Shown here one piece after another: positions 19,263-31,018 of a stretch of DNA of 64,000 bases. A program made the translations under genes and the position numbers. Every line of letters starts with the position of its first letter. Within the stretch, counting starts at the first letter, position 1. The notes below the pieces were generated by a model. The model did not search any database. It saw only the letters and a list, made by a program, of their open reading frames with translations, and was not told the DNA's origin. The stretch covers positions 3,682,001 to 3,746,000 of the forward strand of contig NZ_CP098323.1 in NCBI RefSeq assembly GCF_023657595.1, read 5' to 3'. This DNA comes from Cytobacillus firmus. GTDB lineage: Bacteria > Bacillota > Bacilli > Bacillales > Cytobacillaceae.

Positions 19263-19484
19263 TAAAAAACTCCCGTCTCTATGCCAAATGGCATAGGGAC
19301 GAGAGTTACCCGCGGTTCCACCCTATTTGCTGCGAGTTTGAACGCAGCCTCTTTGGTTGTCAATAGACAAAATTGCTCCAGAGCGCCCTTCCTTAACTAT
19401 CCATACCCGGCTCCCACTGTCCCGGGTTCGCTTTAATGAGAAAAAGTTAAGTACTCTTCTCCTTCACAGCAATAATATTTTATT
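19262..19484 (-). promoter_or_regulatory. Glycine T-box riboswitch (glyQS leader)
   Basis: The T-box sequence AGGGTGGAACCGCG is at 19324-19311. It is followed by a terminator whose 18-base arms (19268-19285 and 19290-19307) end in T6. Upstream is stem I, with GAACCCGGGACAGTGGGAG near its tip and the specifier side after it. A GGC triplet at 19387-19385 is a plausible glycine specifier, but I could not fold the leader. Mechanism known: uncharged tRNA-Gly pairs with both sites and stabilises the antiterminator. Confidence 0.95.
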
Positions 19485-19491
19485 AATTTGA

Positions 19492-19520
19492 ATCATAGCG
19501 GAATCACATTGGATTGTCAA
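19492..19520 (-). promoter_or_regulatory. SigA promoter of glyQS
   Basis: Perfect -35 TTGACA (19520-19515), 17-base spacer, -10 TATGAT (19497-19492), directly upstream of the T-box leader. Confidence 0.88.
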
Positions 19521-19547
19521 TCTTTAATAAAAAGCAAGACGAGCTCA

Positions 19548-20300
19548 TTACATCAGATCATTAAACTTGTCCATTTGATTCAAAAACTTCTTAGTCTTAA
19601 GGCTTAAGCCGGAATACTCTTCATAATAAGCAGAGATAATCTTTTTCAATTCAGCTTTGGTTTCCGGTTTAACAGAGATATTGCCGAGCCTGGACAAGTC
19701 AAAAAAATAAAACAGGCGCAGCAGCTTAATTGTCGCCTGTGATACTTTATAATGGTAAGGATCCTTATCAAGACAGCGGTGACAAATGAGGCCGTTTTCC
19801 CGGATTGAAAATGCAAAATGCCCGTCAGTGCTCCCGCAGACAGAACATTGATCAAGAACTGGATATAAACCCAAACCGTTCAGCATTTTCATTTCATAAA
19901 TGTTCGTGAGAATCTCCGGATCATATCCTTCGTTTATTAAATTTAGCGTTTGATGCAGCAATTCGAACAAAAATGGGTTGGGCTTCTTATCCTCACTGCT
20001 TTTATCCGTTAAATCGACAATATAGCTTGCATAAGCCGTAAGAAAAATATCTTCTTTAATAGATCGCATGGATGAAATCATGTCACCCTGCTGCAGGGTG
20101 CCCAGACCGCTTCCGCGCTGAACTAAAAAATTCCCGTATGTAAAAAGCTGGGTGACAGCAGCAAGTCTGCTGTTCGGTTTTTTAGCTCCTCGTGCCATCA
20201 CACCAACTTTTCCCCATTCACGGGTATATAAAGTAACTATCTTATTTGTTTCACTATAATTAGTTGTCCTGATGACAATGCCTTCACATTTATCAAGCAA
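19548..20300 (-). CDS. recO: DNA repair protein RecO
   Basis: Loads RecA on SSB-coated DNA with RecR in gap repair. N-terminal OB fold ([19 protein letters not shown]), helical middle, and a zinc site CSVCG...CHRC near residues 150-175. The likely start is TTG at 20300, which gives the family-typical MLDKCEGIV; an ATG at 20312 would add four residues but its AGGG touches the start codon. Length 250, normal. Last gene of the cdd-era-yqzL-recO run. Confidence 0.95.
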   Translation of the reverse strand: MLDKCEGIVIRTTNYSETNKIVTLYTREWGKVGVMARGAKKPNSRLAAVTQLFTYGNFLVQRGSGLGTLQQGDMISSMRSIKEDIFLTAYASYIVDLTDKSSEDKKPNPFLFELLHQTLNLINEGYDPEILTNIYEMKMLNGLGLYPVLDQCSVCGSTDGHFAFSIRENGLICHRCLDKDPYHYKVSQATIKLLRLFYFFDLSRLGNISVKPETKAELKKIISAYYEEYSGLSLKTKKFLNQMDKFNDLM

Positions 20301-20330
20301 CCGTGACACCATCCCTGTCTTTCGACAAAC

Positions 20331-20474
20331 CTATGAGATGGGAAAATCAGCTTCTGCTAGCTCTTCGTCATTGCTGCCGGGTATATCCTGAGTTTCCTTT
20401 TCTAGCTCCTTGAAGAGAAGATATGTGTCAATGTTTCCTGTCTGGGAAAACACTCTCCAGGTAAAATCCATCAT
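20331..20474 (-). CDS. yqzL: YqzL small protein
   Basis: 47-residue ORF between era and recO matching YqzL of Bacillus: MMDFTWRVFSQTGNIDTYL, then a helix FKELEKE and an acidic tail. AGGTGGGG lies six bases before the ATG at 20474. Function unknown; the conserved place between era and recO is the main clue. No membrane segment. Confidence 0.9.
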   Translation of the reverse strand: MMDFTWRVFSQTGNIDTYLLFKELEKETQDIPGSNDEELAEADFPIS

Positions 20475-20631
20475 CGAAAACCCCACCTTTCAGTTATTCA
20501 ACTAGCAATTCTTTATCCCAATACATTTATCTATATCATAGCCTGTCTTTGTAAAATCATGAGACGAAAATATTGTCAATCACCTGTATGCATATAAACC
20601 AGAAATGGATAATACTTTAATTAGGGCTGGT

Positions 20632-21982
<1,351 letters not shown>

Positions 21983-22204
21983 TCATGGGCCTTGGGGCTC
22001 GCAAAGCTTCTTTCTGTGAAAAGCAGCCGCTTCTCTCTTATTTTACAACATTTTACTTTGATTTTCATCGTTTGTAGCAAAAACGTAATAAAAAAATTGA
22101 ATTTTCTAAAAATATGCAGGCTGTTTAAATTTTATCTGGCCATTGATATCTAAGTGGCATCCCTCAAAATCTCCCCGGCCTGTGAAATTTAATGCTGTTC
22201 TGTC

Positions 22205-22233
22205 ATTTTAGCTGATTCAGTGAACGTTTTCAA
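22205..22233 (-). promoter_or_regulatory. Putative cdd promoter with overlapping cre
   Basis: -35 TTGAAA (22233-22228), 17-base spacer, -10 TAAAAT (22210-22205). TGAAAACGTTCACT at 22232-22219 matches the CcpA site TGWAANCGNTNWCA at 13 of 14 positions and overlaps the -35 and spacer, a repressing location. Confidence 0.5.
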
Positions 22234-22289
22234 ACTCAGGCCCGATAATTCAAAGCAGATTACGGTCAGCCATAATTATTAATATAGAA

Positions 22290-22325
22290 AAAGCAAAAAA
22301 GCAAAGCTGCCCATTCGGACAGCTT
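22290..22325 (-). terminator. Terminator of pgpH-ybeY-dgkA
   Basis: 9-bp stem with one mismatch (AAGCTGTCC / GGGCAGCTT), 4-base loop, followed on the minus strand by TTGCTTTTTTGCTTTTT. Confidence 0.8.
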
Positions 22326-22329
22326 CACT

Positions 22330-22722
22330 TTACTGCAAAAATTTCAGGATTTTAGGGAGGAATATTACTCCGCCTATTATTACACTTATAATGGCAAACA
22401 CCAGCACCGCTCCAGCGGCTATATCCTTCGCCTGTTTGGCAAGGGGATGGTAATCTTCTGTTGACAGATCCACAGCCCTTTCAATGGCTGTATTCAGCAA
22501 TTCAAGTGAGAACATTCCCCCGATGGCCAGCAGAATGATCATCCATTCAAGCCTGGTAATGCCAAAATATATTCCAGAGAACATGACAGCCAGGGATACT
22601 GCCAAATGTATCTGCAGATTCCTTTCATTCACTAACGCCATTCTAATTCCGGAAAAAGCAAACACAAAGGATTTGAGGACATTGTGTTTTCGGACTTTTT
22701 TATCTTGTGAGCCCGAATTCAT
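22330..22722 (-). CDS. dgkA: Undecaprenol kinase (DgkA family)
   Basis: Small integral membrane kinase; the Gram-positive members phosphorylate undecaprenol for cell-wall lipid carrier supply rather than diacylglycerol. 130 residues from ATG 22722 with AAGGA nine bases upstream. Conserved NERNLQIHL and the catalytic-site [13 protein letters not shown] are seen, with three hydrophobic helices. Overlaps the ybeY stop by 23 bp in a different frame. An extended in-frame reading up to 22923 is only the shadow of ybeY. Confidence 0.94.
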   Translation of the reverse strand: MNSGSQDKKVRKHNVLKSFVFAFSGIRMALVNERNLQIHLAVSLAVMFSGIYFGITRLEWMIILLAIGGMFSLELLNTAIERAVDLSTEDYHPLAKQAKDIAAGAVLVFAIISVIIGGVIFLPKILKFLQ

Positions 22723-23170
22723 CAAGTATATCCTTCTGGCGGGAAAACATTTTTTTCTCATCTTCCGGATTTTCATGATCATAGCCAAGAAGATGCAGGA
22801 AGCCATGGACCGCCAAAAAGCCAAGCTCCCTAATAAAAGAATGTCCATACTCCTCCGCCTGCTCCTTCGCCTTAGCAGTGGAGATAATGATATCCCCCAG
22901 GATTCGCGGCATATCAGCACCAATCAGTTCAACTTCACCTTCACCCAGCTCTTCCATCGCGAAAGAAATAACATCTGTCGGCCGATCTTTATCCCGGTAC
23001 TCCCTGTTGATTTCGCGGATGCGCTCATTGGTCACAAAAGTAATGGATACTTCGCTTTCAGGCTCCACAGATTCTTTTGAAGCCGCAAAGTTAATTAACT
23101 CTTTGATTTTGGCTATATCATTTTCCTGGAGCTCAGTCGTTTCGTCTAAAAAATCAATGTTTAAATTCAT
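22700..23170 (-). CDS. ybeY: Endoribonuclease YbeY
   Basis: Metal-dependent RNase for 16S rRNA 3' maturation and ribosome quality control. The zinc signature [11 protein letters not shown] near residue 122 matches HxxxHxxxxxH. RPTDVISF is also conserved. 156 residues. Start overlaps the pgpH stop by 4 bp. Middle gene of pgpH-ybeY-dgkA. Confidence 0.96.
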   Translation of the reverse strand: MNLNIDFLDETTELQENDIAKIKELINFAASKESVEPESEVSITFVTNERIREINREYRDKDRPTDVISFAMEELGEGEVELIGADMPRILGDIIISTAKAKEQAEEYGHSFIRELGFLAVHGFLHLLGYDHENPEDEKKMFSRQKDILDEFGLTR

Positions 23171-25359
23171 GCCTGTTTCACCTTCTGTTTTGTCATTTCA
23201 GGATACTCAATACGTGAATGGAAAATTCCGTTTAACGTTTCACAGAACGAGTGTGAAACAGTTTCCAGTTCTTTTAAGGTTAAATCACATTCATTCAGCT
23301 GTCCATCCTGAAGCCTGTCTGCGATTATCTTTTTGACTAAATCCTCTATTTGCTCTGTTGTAGGATGTGCCATCGAACGGACTGCAGCTTCTACGCTATC
23401 CGCAATGCCAATGACTGCCGACTCTTTTGATTGCGGTTTAGGTCCAGGATAGCGGTAGTCCTCTTCTTTTACCTCGAGACCATTCTGTTTTGCTTTGTAG
23501 TAAAAATATTTCAGCAATGTTGTTCCATGATGCTGTTCGGCAATATCCACTATCTCCTTAGGCATCTTATGCTTTCTCAGCATTTCAGCACCATCTGCGG
23601 CATGGGCGATAATAATATTCTTACTGGTCTGGGGAGGAAGCCGATCATGCGGATTTTCTATATTCACCTGATTTTCGATAAAAAACTGCGGCCGTTTCGT
23701 CTTGCCGATATCGTGATAGTAGCAGCCCACCCTTGCTAAAAGTCCATTTGCCCCAATAGCTTCACAAGCTGACTCGGAGAGATTTGCAACCATTACACTA
23801 TGATGGTAGGTTCCGGGAGATTCAGTTAGTATCTTTCTCAGCAGCGGATGATTAGGATTGGATAGCTCAATCAGCCTCATAGTAGACAAGATTCCAAATC
23901 CCGCCTCAAAATATGGCAGCAGGCCAATGGCCAGGACTGCAGATGAGATTCCTGAAATCAGAGCGATTACAAAGTAAAATCCATATTCAATCGTCTCATA
24001 GTGGCCATTTCTTAAGAAAAGCATTGAAAAGATAACAAGGATGTTTACCGCAGATACAAATAAACCAGCCTGCAATATTTTGGAGCGGCGATTCTGCTTA
24101 CTTAAAAACAATATGGCCGCCAATCCGCTGCAAAGGATGTAAATGGCTGATGTCAGCTGGAATGTCCCTGTAACACCTTCATTAAAAATGATGCTTCCGC
24201 TGATAGCCATAATAATTGTGTAGTACATTGCAAGCTTTTCATCAATCAGTATCTTAATCAGCATAGCTCCCATTGCTGCAGGATATATATACCCTATCTC
24301 TGAGTAATCAGCGTATTGGAAAAGGCTTATGACCTTCATAAGCAATATCGATAAGATAAAGACAAGGCTGAACAGCAATAAATAGCTTTGCTTTAATTCT
24401 CTCTGTACATTCAGTTCGTGGAAATAATAATATAGGGCTGATAAAACAATGACAATGATTAGAGATAAGCCGATAAAAGGCTGAATCGAATTAACACTGT
24501 CCAGAAGCCCTACAAGTTCAAGCTGTCGGTATATGTCCCTGCTGATCAGCTGATTTTCTTCAACAATGATCTGTCCCTGAAGGATTTTTACTGGCTCGAC
24601 ACTCTCAATGGTCTGCTGCCGCAATTCTTCTGTGGCAGCAGGATCATAAAATTGATTTTGATATATTGCATAGCGCCCCAGCTCTATTGCGGCTTTTTTT
24701 ATTTCTGAATTTAAGCTGGTGAACTTTAGTTCTTCTTCAACGCGCTTCTTAGCGTTCTCCACCTGTTCGGCCGGAATTTCATTATTCATGATTTTATTGA
24801 TGGCAGTAACAGTAAGGTCTTTCGCAATGCTCAGTTCACCCTCCTTGGCCTGCAGCAAGGCAAGGAAGACGCCATCCGATACTTCACGTGTTACGTCATC
24901 AGTGAGTTTTTCTTTAACCATGGACAATTTCTCTTCAGGACCAGGGGCGGAAGGGTCCGGTTCCACTACATCTTTGTCTGACTCATTTGCAGCAGCCTTC
25001 TTTTTCTCTTCCATCTCTTCTTTTACTTCTTCATTCACTTCCGAAACTGACCCGAAAATGGAGGTAACCAGGTCAACTCTGTTTTGGGCAATCTCTTTTT
25101 TTACAACGTAAATATCCTTAACATTATTTTCAGCTTCTTTTCTCTTTCTTTCTGTGCTTGCTTTATCCTCTATTGTTATGGGTGACCTTATTGTCTGTTC
25201 AGCTACAGAGAACAGACTTAAATCCAGCTTTTCAGGTTTCACATTGCTATACATGGAAAAATACATAGCAACTCCCAAAAGAAAAAATAAGAGAACACGA
25301 AAAAAGGTCATATTAAGTAAATTTTTGATTGTAGTCATACTTTGCTGAAGATTTGGCAC
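23167..25359 (-). CDS. pgpH: Cyclic di-AMP phosphodiesterase PgpH (7TM-HD)
   Basis: Membrane HD-domain hydrolase that degrades c-di-AMP. Order: one N-terminal transmembrane helix (about 20-37), a large outside domain rich in Glu and Lys to about residue 280, seven membrane helices (about 285-470), and a cytosolic HD domain with [10 protein letters not shown] at 519, the HD pair in YHDIGK near 549, IIAHAADG and EQHHGTT. The GTG at 25359 is preferred since GGAGGGG lies five bases upstream; it gives 730 residues. Heads the pgpH-ybeY-dgkA operon. Confidence 0.95.
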   Translation of the reverse strand: MPNLQQSMTTIKNLLNMTFFRVLLFFLLGVAMYFSMYSNVKPEKLDLSLFSVAEQTIRSPITIEDKASTERKRKEAENNVKDIYVVKKEIAQNRVDLVTSIFGSVSEVNEEVKEEMEEKKKAAANESDKDVVEPDPSAPGPEEKLSMVKEKLTDDVTREVSDGVFLALLQAKEGELSIAKDLTVTAINKIMNNEIPAEQVENAKKRVEEELKFTSLNSEIKKAAIELGRYAIYQNQFYDPAATEELRQQTIESVEPVKILQGQIIVEENQLISRDIYRQLELVGLLDSVNSIQPFIGLSLIIVIVLSALYYYFHELNVQRELKQSYLLLFSLVFILSILLMKVISLFQYADYSEIGYIYPAAMGAMLIKILIDEKLAMYYTIIMAISGSIIFNEGVTGTFQLTSAIYILCSGLAAILFLSKQNRRSKILQAGLFVSAVNILVIFSMLFLRNGHYETIEYGFYFVIALISGISSAVLAIGLLPYFEAGFGILSTMRLIELSNPNHPLLRKILTESPGTYHHSVMVANLSESACEAIGANGLLARVGCYYHDIGKTKRPQFFIENQVNIENPHDRLPPQTSKNIIIAHAADGAEMLRKHKMPKEIVDIAEQHHGTTLLKYFYYKAKQNGLEVKEEDYRYPGPKPQSKESAVIGIADSVEAAVRSMAHPTTEQIEDLVKKIIADRLQDGQLNECDLTLKELETVSHSFCETLNGIFHSRIEYPEMTKQKVKQA

Positions 25360-25552
25360 ATTTACCCCTCCTGTCCTGGGTAAAAAAACTTCCAATATTC
25401 TTAAATGTTTTAATTATTAATTATGTAAGATCATAACAGTTTTTCTGTTGGTTTTCACCAATGAAAAAGACCTATCTAACAACAGGTTACCTAAACATTT
25501 CATTAATAGCAAATAATTCCATGGTAATTACCTGCCGATTTTATCAGCTAAA

Positions 25553-25577
25553 GAAAAAACCGCCAAAACGGCGGCTT
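25553..25577 (-). terminator. Terminator of yqfC-yqfD-phoH
   Basis: 5-bp GC stem CCGCC / GGCGG with a 5-base loop followed on the minus strand by TTTTTTC. Confidence 0.85.
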
Positions 25578-25583
25578 AAAGGT

Positions 25584-26549
25584 TCATTGGCTATCTTCTT
25601 TTTGGTATGCCTGAATAATCCTGGCCACAAGCGGATGCCGCACAACATCACTTTGTTCCAAGTGAACGAATGATAGTCCGCTTACACCCTTAAGTGTGTC
25701 TTCTGCTGCAATCAGGCCTGATTTTACACCTTTTGGAAGGTCAACCTGTGTTCTGTCTCCGGTAATAATCATTTTTGAACCAAAGCCCAGCCTGGTTAGA
25801 AACATCTTCATTTGTGCCTGAGTTGTATTTTGCGCTTCATCCAGTATGACAAAGGCATCATCTAAAGTTCTTCCGCGCATATAAGCCAGCGGTGCAATTT
25901 CAATCGTGCCTCTTTCAATCATTCTTTGCGTATGCTCTGCACCTAATATATCATGCAAAGCATCATACAAAGGCCGTAAGTAAGGATCTACTTTTTCCTT
26001 CAGATCTCCTGGCAGAAAGCCAAGGCTTTCCCCTGCTTCGACTGCAGGGCGGGTAAGAATGATTCTTTTCACATTCCCATTTTTCAAAGCATTGACAGCC
26101 ATGACAACTGCCAAATACGTTTTTCCTGTTCCTGCTGGCCCTATGCCAAAAACCAGGTCATTTTGGCGGATTGCATGAATGTATTGCCGCTGTCCTAATG
26201 TCTTAACACGAATAGACTTTCCTTTTGCATTTTTGGTGATTTCTTCTTCGTATAAATCGCTGAAATACTCCAGTGTTCCCTTGTTTGCCATTTGAAGAGC
26301 ATACATAACATCTCTCTGGCTTATATTTATTCCTTTCCGGATTACATAAAGCAGTTTATCCAGAACCTTTCCAGCCAATTCTACCTTCTCCATTTCACCA
26401 GACACATAAACGGATTCTCCCCTGGTTACGATGGAGACATTCAGTTCTTGCTCAATAATTTTTAGGTTTGCATCTGAATTGCCTAATAATGCAATGGCTT
26501 CATTAGGATCTTCAAGTTGCAGGTTCATTGTTTTCAAGTCTTCTGTCAT
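25584..26549 (-). CDS. phoH: PhoH family ATPase
   Basis: 321-residue P-loop ATPase of the PhoH/PhoL type, thought to act in RNA metabolism and linked to ybeY. N-terminal about 110 residues resemble a KH-like region, then Walker A GPAGTGKTYLA and Walker B FVILDEAQNTT. The start overlaps the yqfD stop by 4 bp. In many Bacilli phoH sits near ybeY and pgpH, as here. Precise substrate unknown. Confidence 0.95.
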   Translation of the reverse strand: MTEDLKTMNLQLEDPNEAIALLGNSDANLKIIEQELNVSIVTRGESVYVSGEMEKVELAGKVLDKLLYVIRKGINISQRDVMYALQMANKGTLEYFSDLYEEEITKNAKGKSIRVKTLGQRQYIHAIRQNDLVFGIGPAGTGKTYLAVVMAVNALKNGNVKRIILTRPAVEAGESLGFLPGDLKEKVDPYLRPLYDALHDILGAEHTQRMIERGTIEIAPLAYMRGRTLDDAFVILDEAQNTTQAQMKMFLTRLGFGSKMIITGDRTQVDLPKGVKSGLIAAEDTLKGVSGLSFVHLEQSDVVRHPLVARIIQAYQKEDSQ

Positions 26550-27739
26550 TCCGAATCTCCTTGAATAATTGGTTGTCCTTCTGCAATATTCTCAATAATT
26601 TGGAAATGTATTGCTATAGTTACTTTACCATTGTCAATTGATTGGTGCAAAACTTTTTCTCCCTTAACTTTAGCATTTTCATCTAAGCTGCTTTTTATTT
26701 TTTTTCTTGCCAAATCTTTCGCAGCTTCAAAAGCCTCTTTATTGGAATATATTCTGGTGACTTGCTCTCTTTCACGGAATGTCTTGTTTACATATGAAAC
26801 AGGCAGTTCCCATTTCAGGAACTTTACTGCTTTCTCATTTTCCTCTAATTCATACTCTTCAAACTCCGGTTTTCCAAAACCCCATATAGGAATTTCAAGA
26901 TTTCCGATTGTAATGCTATGCTTAACCTTTTCATTGCCGCTGAAGACTTTGAATGTGCTCTTAAGCGGAAGAATGACTTCAGATTTATACCATGTTTCCC
27001 CGAAAACCTCCCCTTTTGAAGGAACAGTCTCCGTTTGGCCCTCTTTACCGATTATCCCTGAGACTAAAAGCTGTCCTGGCTGAACATGATCGTGAATATC
27101 GACGACCGGACGTCCTTCTTCAACAAACATTTCTACAATGACAGCTTTCTTCTTGGCTACCAGATGACGCGGGCTTAAATACTCGGGTTTCTCAGGTTCA
27201 TTTTTCTCAACTACCTGTAAATGGTAGGTTGTCCCTTTTAACTCCACGCCAACCCATGTTATTGCCTCAATATTGTTGGATAGAGTCCGCTGAATAGACT
27301 CCACGTTATCTACAAAGAACTGCAGCTTTCCTTTTTTAACCCCCATCTTGTCCAATTCTTTGATGATCTGATATTCAGTTGCAGGATTTGCCCCCTTAAT
27401 CTCTATGCCCCAAACCATATTGGATAAAAGGAGAATAACAGCAAAAAACGCGAGGGCACCAGCTGCAAATCCGCTGTTTTTCAGCAGCCTTTTCATAAGG
27501 AACGGTGCTCCTGCCCGCTGCAGGAACTCGATTCTGCAATCGCTGTTCCTGGCGTGGCTCCTTATTTTTTTTGCATCTTCCAATTTCATTTTGAAGGTGA
27601 CTGATTGCGTGCCATGGTTCTTTACATTCCAGATGTTGATTCCGCTCCGGGTAAGAGCATTAATAAATCTTTCTATTCCTTTCCCGCTTGCTTTAACTGT
27701 TACAAGGCCCCTGTAAAATTCGATCCACTGGTTCTTCAT
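26546..27739 (-). CDS. yqfD: Sporulation protein YqfD
   Basis: 397-residue membrane protein required for efficient sporulation in B. subtilis, where it is made in the mother cell under SigE. N-terminal 80 residues are cytosolic, one membrane helix spans about 88-110 (AFFAVILLLSNMVWG), and the rest is an outside domain with a YqfD-specific fold. Follows yqfC by 18 bp, forming a yqfC-yqfD-phoH unit. Confidence 0.94.
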   Translation of the reverse strand: MKNQWIEFYRGLVTVKASGKGIERFINALTRSGINIWNVKNHGTQSVTFKMKLEDAKKIRSHARNSDCRIEFLQRAGAPFLMKRLLKNSGFAAGALAFFAVILLLSNMVWGIEIKGANPATEYQIIKELDKMGVKKGKLQFFVDNVESIQRTLSNNIEAITWVGVELKGTTYHLQVVEKNEPEKPEYLSPRHLVAKKKAVIVEMFVEEGRPVVDIHDHVQPGQLLVSGIIGKEGQTETVPSKGEVFGETWYKSEVILPLKSTFKVFSGNEKVKHSITIGNLEIPIWGFGKPEFEEYELEENEKAVKFLKWELPVSYVNKTFREREQVTRIYSNKEAFEAAKDLARKKIKSSLDENAKVKGEKVLHQSIDNGKVTIAIHFQIIENIAEGQPIIQGDSE

Positions 27740-27757
27740 TTCCTTCCCCCTGAATTC

Positions 27758-28048
27758 TTAATCAGTGTCTGTAATATAAGTTACTGAATCAATTTTTCCC
27801 TCAAGCAGTATTTCTTCCGGCAAAATCGTTTTTATGACGAAGGCTTTCCCTCTTATTAATAGCTGCCCCTGCTTTAATAGCAGTCTTAATTCCTTATCTG
27901 AAAAAGCCAGTAATCCCCTGTGGTTTTCTATATAGATATGGATTTGCCCAATCATTGTAATGCGGGGCAGATCCATCATGACATCTTGAGGAAGCTCCAT
28001 ATTTTTAGTCATCCAGCCGCGGACGAATTGTCCCCACTTTTTTGCCAT
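27758..28048 (-). CDS. yqfC: Sporulation protein YqfC
   Basis: 96-residue YabP/YqfC family protein, a partner of YqfD. It is built of short strands, with IHIYIENHRGLLAFS and IDSVTYITD conserved. The ATG at 28048 has GGGGG ten bases upstream; this ribosome binding site lies inside the 3' arm of a terminator-like hairpin (see 28049-28098). An in-frame ATG at 28069 is inside the hairpin too and has poor spacing. Confidence 0.9.
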   Translation of the reverse strand: MAKKWGQFVRGWMTKNMELPQDVMMDLPRITMIGQIHIYIENHRGLLAFSDKELRLLLKQGQLLIRGKAFVIKTILPEEILLEGKIDSVTYITDTD

Positions 28049-28098
28049 AAAAAAAGAACCCCCTTTCATCTCATATTTATGAAATGAACGAAGGTTCT
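28049..28098 (-). terminator. Hairpin after yqfB covering the yqfC ribosome binding site
   Basis: Outer stem AGAACC / GGTTCT, inner 10-bp stem with one mismatch, followed on the minus strand by TTTTTTT and then directly by the yqfC ATG. Works as the floA-unit terminator and places the yqfC Shine-Dalgarno in the stem. Confidence 0.8.
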
Positions 28099-28110
28099 AG
28101 CACTTATTTT

Positions 28111-28590
28111 TTACCGCTGTCTGTTGAGAGACCTGTGAGGATTTTTTGATCTTGGAGGTCCAAGAATTTCGGACCAGATAATCCCGTCAACAAGCGACTG
28201 TTTCTGCGGCTCAAACTTTTCAGCTCCTGAGGCTTCCACCGGGTATCCTGTTTTTGTATTGGCTGCTGTTCTCGATATTGCGCTTGCTTTTCTTTCAGCA
28301 GCTCTCTGCTGACTCTGGAGAGCCTTCATGCTTTGTTCTGCCTGCTGTTTACGCTGTCTGTAATCTTCCTCTATTCTTCTGGATTTCTCGGTCAGCTTCC
28401 TTTTTTCCTCTTTCAGCACTTCGGCCAAAGCAGGATCTGCAGAAGTTCTTTCCGCCTGTGCCCGGTTCTCTTGCTGTACTGAACGGGGAGCCTGTTTAAC
28501 GGGCTTCTCCTCCTTCTTTTTTTTGAAAAAGGAGGAAATGAAAGCTATGACAGCAATTAGAATAAAAGGATTCTCCAATAAAAATTCCAA
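28111..28590 (-). CDS. yqfB: YqfB-like membrane-anchored protein
   Basis: 159 residues, position of yqfB after floA. Residues 8-22 are a single hydrophobic anchor (PFILIAVIAFISSFF), followed by a basic patch KKKKEEK and a long charged, Gln/Arg/Ala-rich region (55-110) likely to form a coiled coil. The tail has a conserved-looking GIIWSEILGPPRSKNPH. Function unknown; cotranscription with floA suggests a membrane-microdomain role (inference). Confidence 0.8.
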   Translation of the reverse strand: MEFLLENPFILIAVIAFISSFFKKKKEEKPVKQAPRSVQQENRAQAERTSADPALAEVLKEEKRKLTEKSRRIEEDYRQRKQQAEQSMKALQSQQRAAERKASAISRTAANTKTGYPVEASGAEKFEPQKQSLVDGIIWSEILGPPRSKNPHRSLNRQR

Positions 28591-28624
28591 GAGAGTTTCC
28601 TCCCTTCTCCCTTTATGGGATCAT

Positions 28625-29623
28625 TTAGTCATTTTTCCGGCCATTTTTGCCGTCGTCACTCATATTGCCGATTGAATCCCTCATTTCGGTATCAGCCGAA
28701 ATGTTCTGGATATTCATATAGTCCATTACCCCGATATTTCCGGAACGCAGCGCTTCTGACATGGCAAGCGGTACCTGTGCCTCTGCTTCCACAACCTTCG
28801 CTCTCATTTCTTCAACACGGGCTTTCATTTCCTGTTCCTGAGCTACGGCCATGGCACGTCTTTCTTCGGCTTTAGCCTGGGCAATCTTCTTGTCTGCTTC
28901 AGCCTGTTCAGTCTGAAGTTCTGCACCAATATTTTTGCCGATATCCACATCCGCTATATCAATCGAGAGAATTTCAAAAGCAGTGCCTGCATCCAGACCT
29001 TTTGAAAGAACAGTCTGAGAAATCATATCCGGATTTTCCAAAACCTTTTTATGATTATCTGATGATCCAATTGTAGATACGATTCCTTCCCCGACACGCG
29101 CCACGATTGTTTCCTCTCCAGCTCCACCAACAAGGCGGTCAATATTGGCCCTTACAGTAATTCTGGCCTTTGCTTTTACCTCAATACCATCCATCGCCAC
29201 CCCTGCAATAAAAGGAGTTTCAATTACTTTAGGGTTAACGCTCATCTGTACTGCTTCCAAAACATCTCGGCCTGCCAAATCAATAGCGGCACTTCTCTCA
29301 AAACTTAAATCGATATTAGCACGATGGGCTGCAATCAATGCATTCACAACCCTGTCAACATTACCTCCGGCTAAATAATGGCTTTCCAGCTGGTTTGTTG
29401 ATACATTCAGCCCTGCTTTGTGTGCCTTAATTAGCGGGTTAATGACACGGCTTGGTATAACCCGTCGAAGCCTCATCCCGATTAATGTAAAGATACTGAC
29501 TCTGACACCCGCTGCCAATGCTGATATCCACAGCATAACCGGTACAAAGGTGAATAATATCCCCAGCAATATAACACCGAGTACAACGGCAACCAATATT
29601 GCTACTGTTCCTGCTTCTAACAT
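28625..29623 (-). CDS. floA: Flotillin-like protein FloA
   Basis: 332-residue scaffold of functional membrane microdomains. A membrane-embedded N-terminal hydrophobic stretch (5-40) precedes the SPFH-like domain, and the C-terminal half has Glu/Ala-rich coiled-coil repeats ([22 protein letters not shown]) used for oligomerisation. Follows the NfeD protein by 20 bp, the classic NfeD-flotillin pairing, in a unit driven by a SigW-type promoter. Confidence 0.96.
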   Translation of the reverse strand: MLEAGTVAILVAVVLGVILLGILFTFVPVMLWISALAAGVRVSIFTLIGMRLRRVIPSRVINPLIKAHKAGLNVSTNQLESHYLAGGNVDRVVNALIAAHRANIDLSFERSAAIDLAGRDVLEAVQMSVNPKVIETPFIAGVAMDGIEVKAKARITVRANIDRLVGGAGEETIVARVGEGIVSTIGSSDNHKKVLENPDMISQTVLSKGLDAGTAFEILSIDIADVDIGKNIGAELQTEQAEADKKIAQAKAEERRAMAVAQEQEMKARVEEMRAKVVEAEAQVPLAMSEALRSGNIGVMDYMNIQNISADTEMRDSIGNMSDDGKNGRKND

Positions 29624-29643
29624 AATCTTACCTCCTGATGATT

Positions 29644-30975
29644 TTATTTATCTAAATCAAGCTTAGATATTTCTCTGACAACAATACGCGAACCTTCCGC
29701 TTTAACAACTTTTACTTTTGCCCCTTTAAGGATAAAGGCTCCCTCACTGACAACATCAATTCTCTCATCGCCTATAATTACAGTACCTGAAGGCCTTAGA
29801 GCAGTATGTGCATAACCCTCAAGGCCAATCAGTTCAAGCCTGCTCTTATTTGAGATATAACCTTTTTCAGTATTTGTGCTATCGGTTAAAATAATTTTTT
29901 TAAAGAATTTCATCTTTTTACCAAACACCTTTATCATTAATATAGATGCCAATATTGAAACTCCCATAGCAATTAAAATAGACATTCCCATATGGGCCAT
30001 ATTATCCGAAGCCAGGAACAGACTCCCCAGTATTGCTGCTATACCGGCTATTCCCGCAATTCCTCCAGGAAGGAAAAACTCAGCTATTATTAAACCAATG
30101 CCTATTACAAACAGAATTAAGGTCTCATATCCTGCCAGCCCGGCGACCATATGGCCATAAAAGAACAGAAGCAGAGACGACAATCCCATTAATCCAGGGA
30201 TGCCGAACCCCGGTGAATACAGCTCCAGAACCAGCCCGAGGCTTCCAATGGATAATAGAATTGGTATAACGACAGGGTGCGTAATAAAACGGGCAACCTT
30301 TTCTGCAAAGCTTTCATCAATTGTCTGTATATTAGCTTCATTAAATCCGAGCACTTTCAGTAGCTCCGCCCTTGAATCTACCGTACCTTCCGAATAGCCT
30401 ACCTGCTCAGCCTGTTCAGCTGTGAGGGTAAGCAGCTTTCCTTTCGGTGCCCCCAATTCAGGCAGATCCACCGATTCATCCGCCATAGCAAGGGCATAAA
30501 CAGGATCTCTGTCCGTTTGTGAGGCAGCACTCTGCATTGCCGCAAACCAGTATGATTCTGCTTTCTTGCCAGCTGTATTTCCCTGCTGGTCAATAATTGC
30601 GGCTGAACCCATTGTTGAACCAGGTACCATGTATATTTTATCCGTATTCAAAGCTATATAGGCACCTGCAGATAAGGCCTGCTTGTTGACAAAAGATATT
30701 GTTTTTACATTTGTTGAGGTTAACAGCCTGCCAATTTGCCCGGCTGCATCCACTGCCCCTCCGGGTGTATTTATTTCAAATATTATGGCTGATGCATTTT
30801 CTTCTTCAGCTGTTTGCACCGCTCTATTTAAAAATGCATATAGCCCTTTCTCCACCGTTTCTTCGATAGGAACAATCAGCACTTTTTCATTATCGGCTTT
30901 TCCTTGAAAAGGGCTTCCCAGCAGCAGCAGAGCAAAAAACAATGCAAAGGCGGTTATTGCTCTTCTGGCAATCAA
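29644..30975 (-). CDS. yqeZ: NfeD family membrane serine protease-like protein
   Basis: 443 residues. Signal peptide at 1-25, a ClpP-type protease domain with [16 protein letters not shown] and the catalytic serine segment SAGAYIAL, four or five membrane helices (about 215-350), and a C-terminal OB-fold NfeD domain. TTG at 30975 is the start because AGGGGGG is five bases before it and the SigW promoter lies just upstream; a longer reading to 31032 would overlap the promoter. Cotranscribed with floA; the family is linked to envelope-stress resistance. Confidence 0.94.
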   Translation of the reverse strand: MIARRAITAFALFFALLLLGSPFQGKADNEKVLIVPIEETVEKGLYAFLNRAVQTAEEENASAIIFEINTPGGAVDAAGQIGRLLTSTNVKTISFVNKQALSAGAYIALNTDKIYMVPGSTMGSAAIIDQQGNTAGKKAESYWFAAMQSAASQTDRDPVYALAMADESVDLPELGAPKGKLLTLTAEQAEQVGYSEGTVDSRAELLKVLGFNEANIQTIDESFAEKVARFITHPVVIPILLSIGSLGLVLELYSPGFGIPGLMGLSSLLLFFYGHMVAGLAGYETLILFVIGIGLIIAEFFLPGGIAGIAGIAAILGSLFLASDNMAHMGMSILIAMGVSILASILMIKVFGKKMKFFKKIILTDSTNTEKGYISNKSRLELIGLEGYAHTALRPSGTVIIGDERIDVVSEGAFILKGAKVKVVKAEGSRIVVREISKLDLDK

Positions 30976-31018
30976 ATCTTTCCCCCCTTTATCCGCAAAA
31001 GTGATTTCTATATGTATG

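Noticed and set aside
22484..23080. 198-codon plus-strand ORF opposite dgkA/ybeY
   Set aside because: Antisense shadow of two well-identified overlapping genes; no ribosome binding site and Ser/Arg-rich composition typical of reverse frames.
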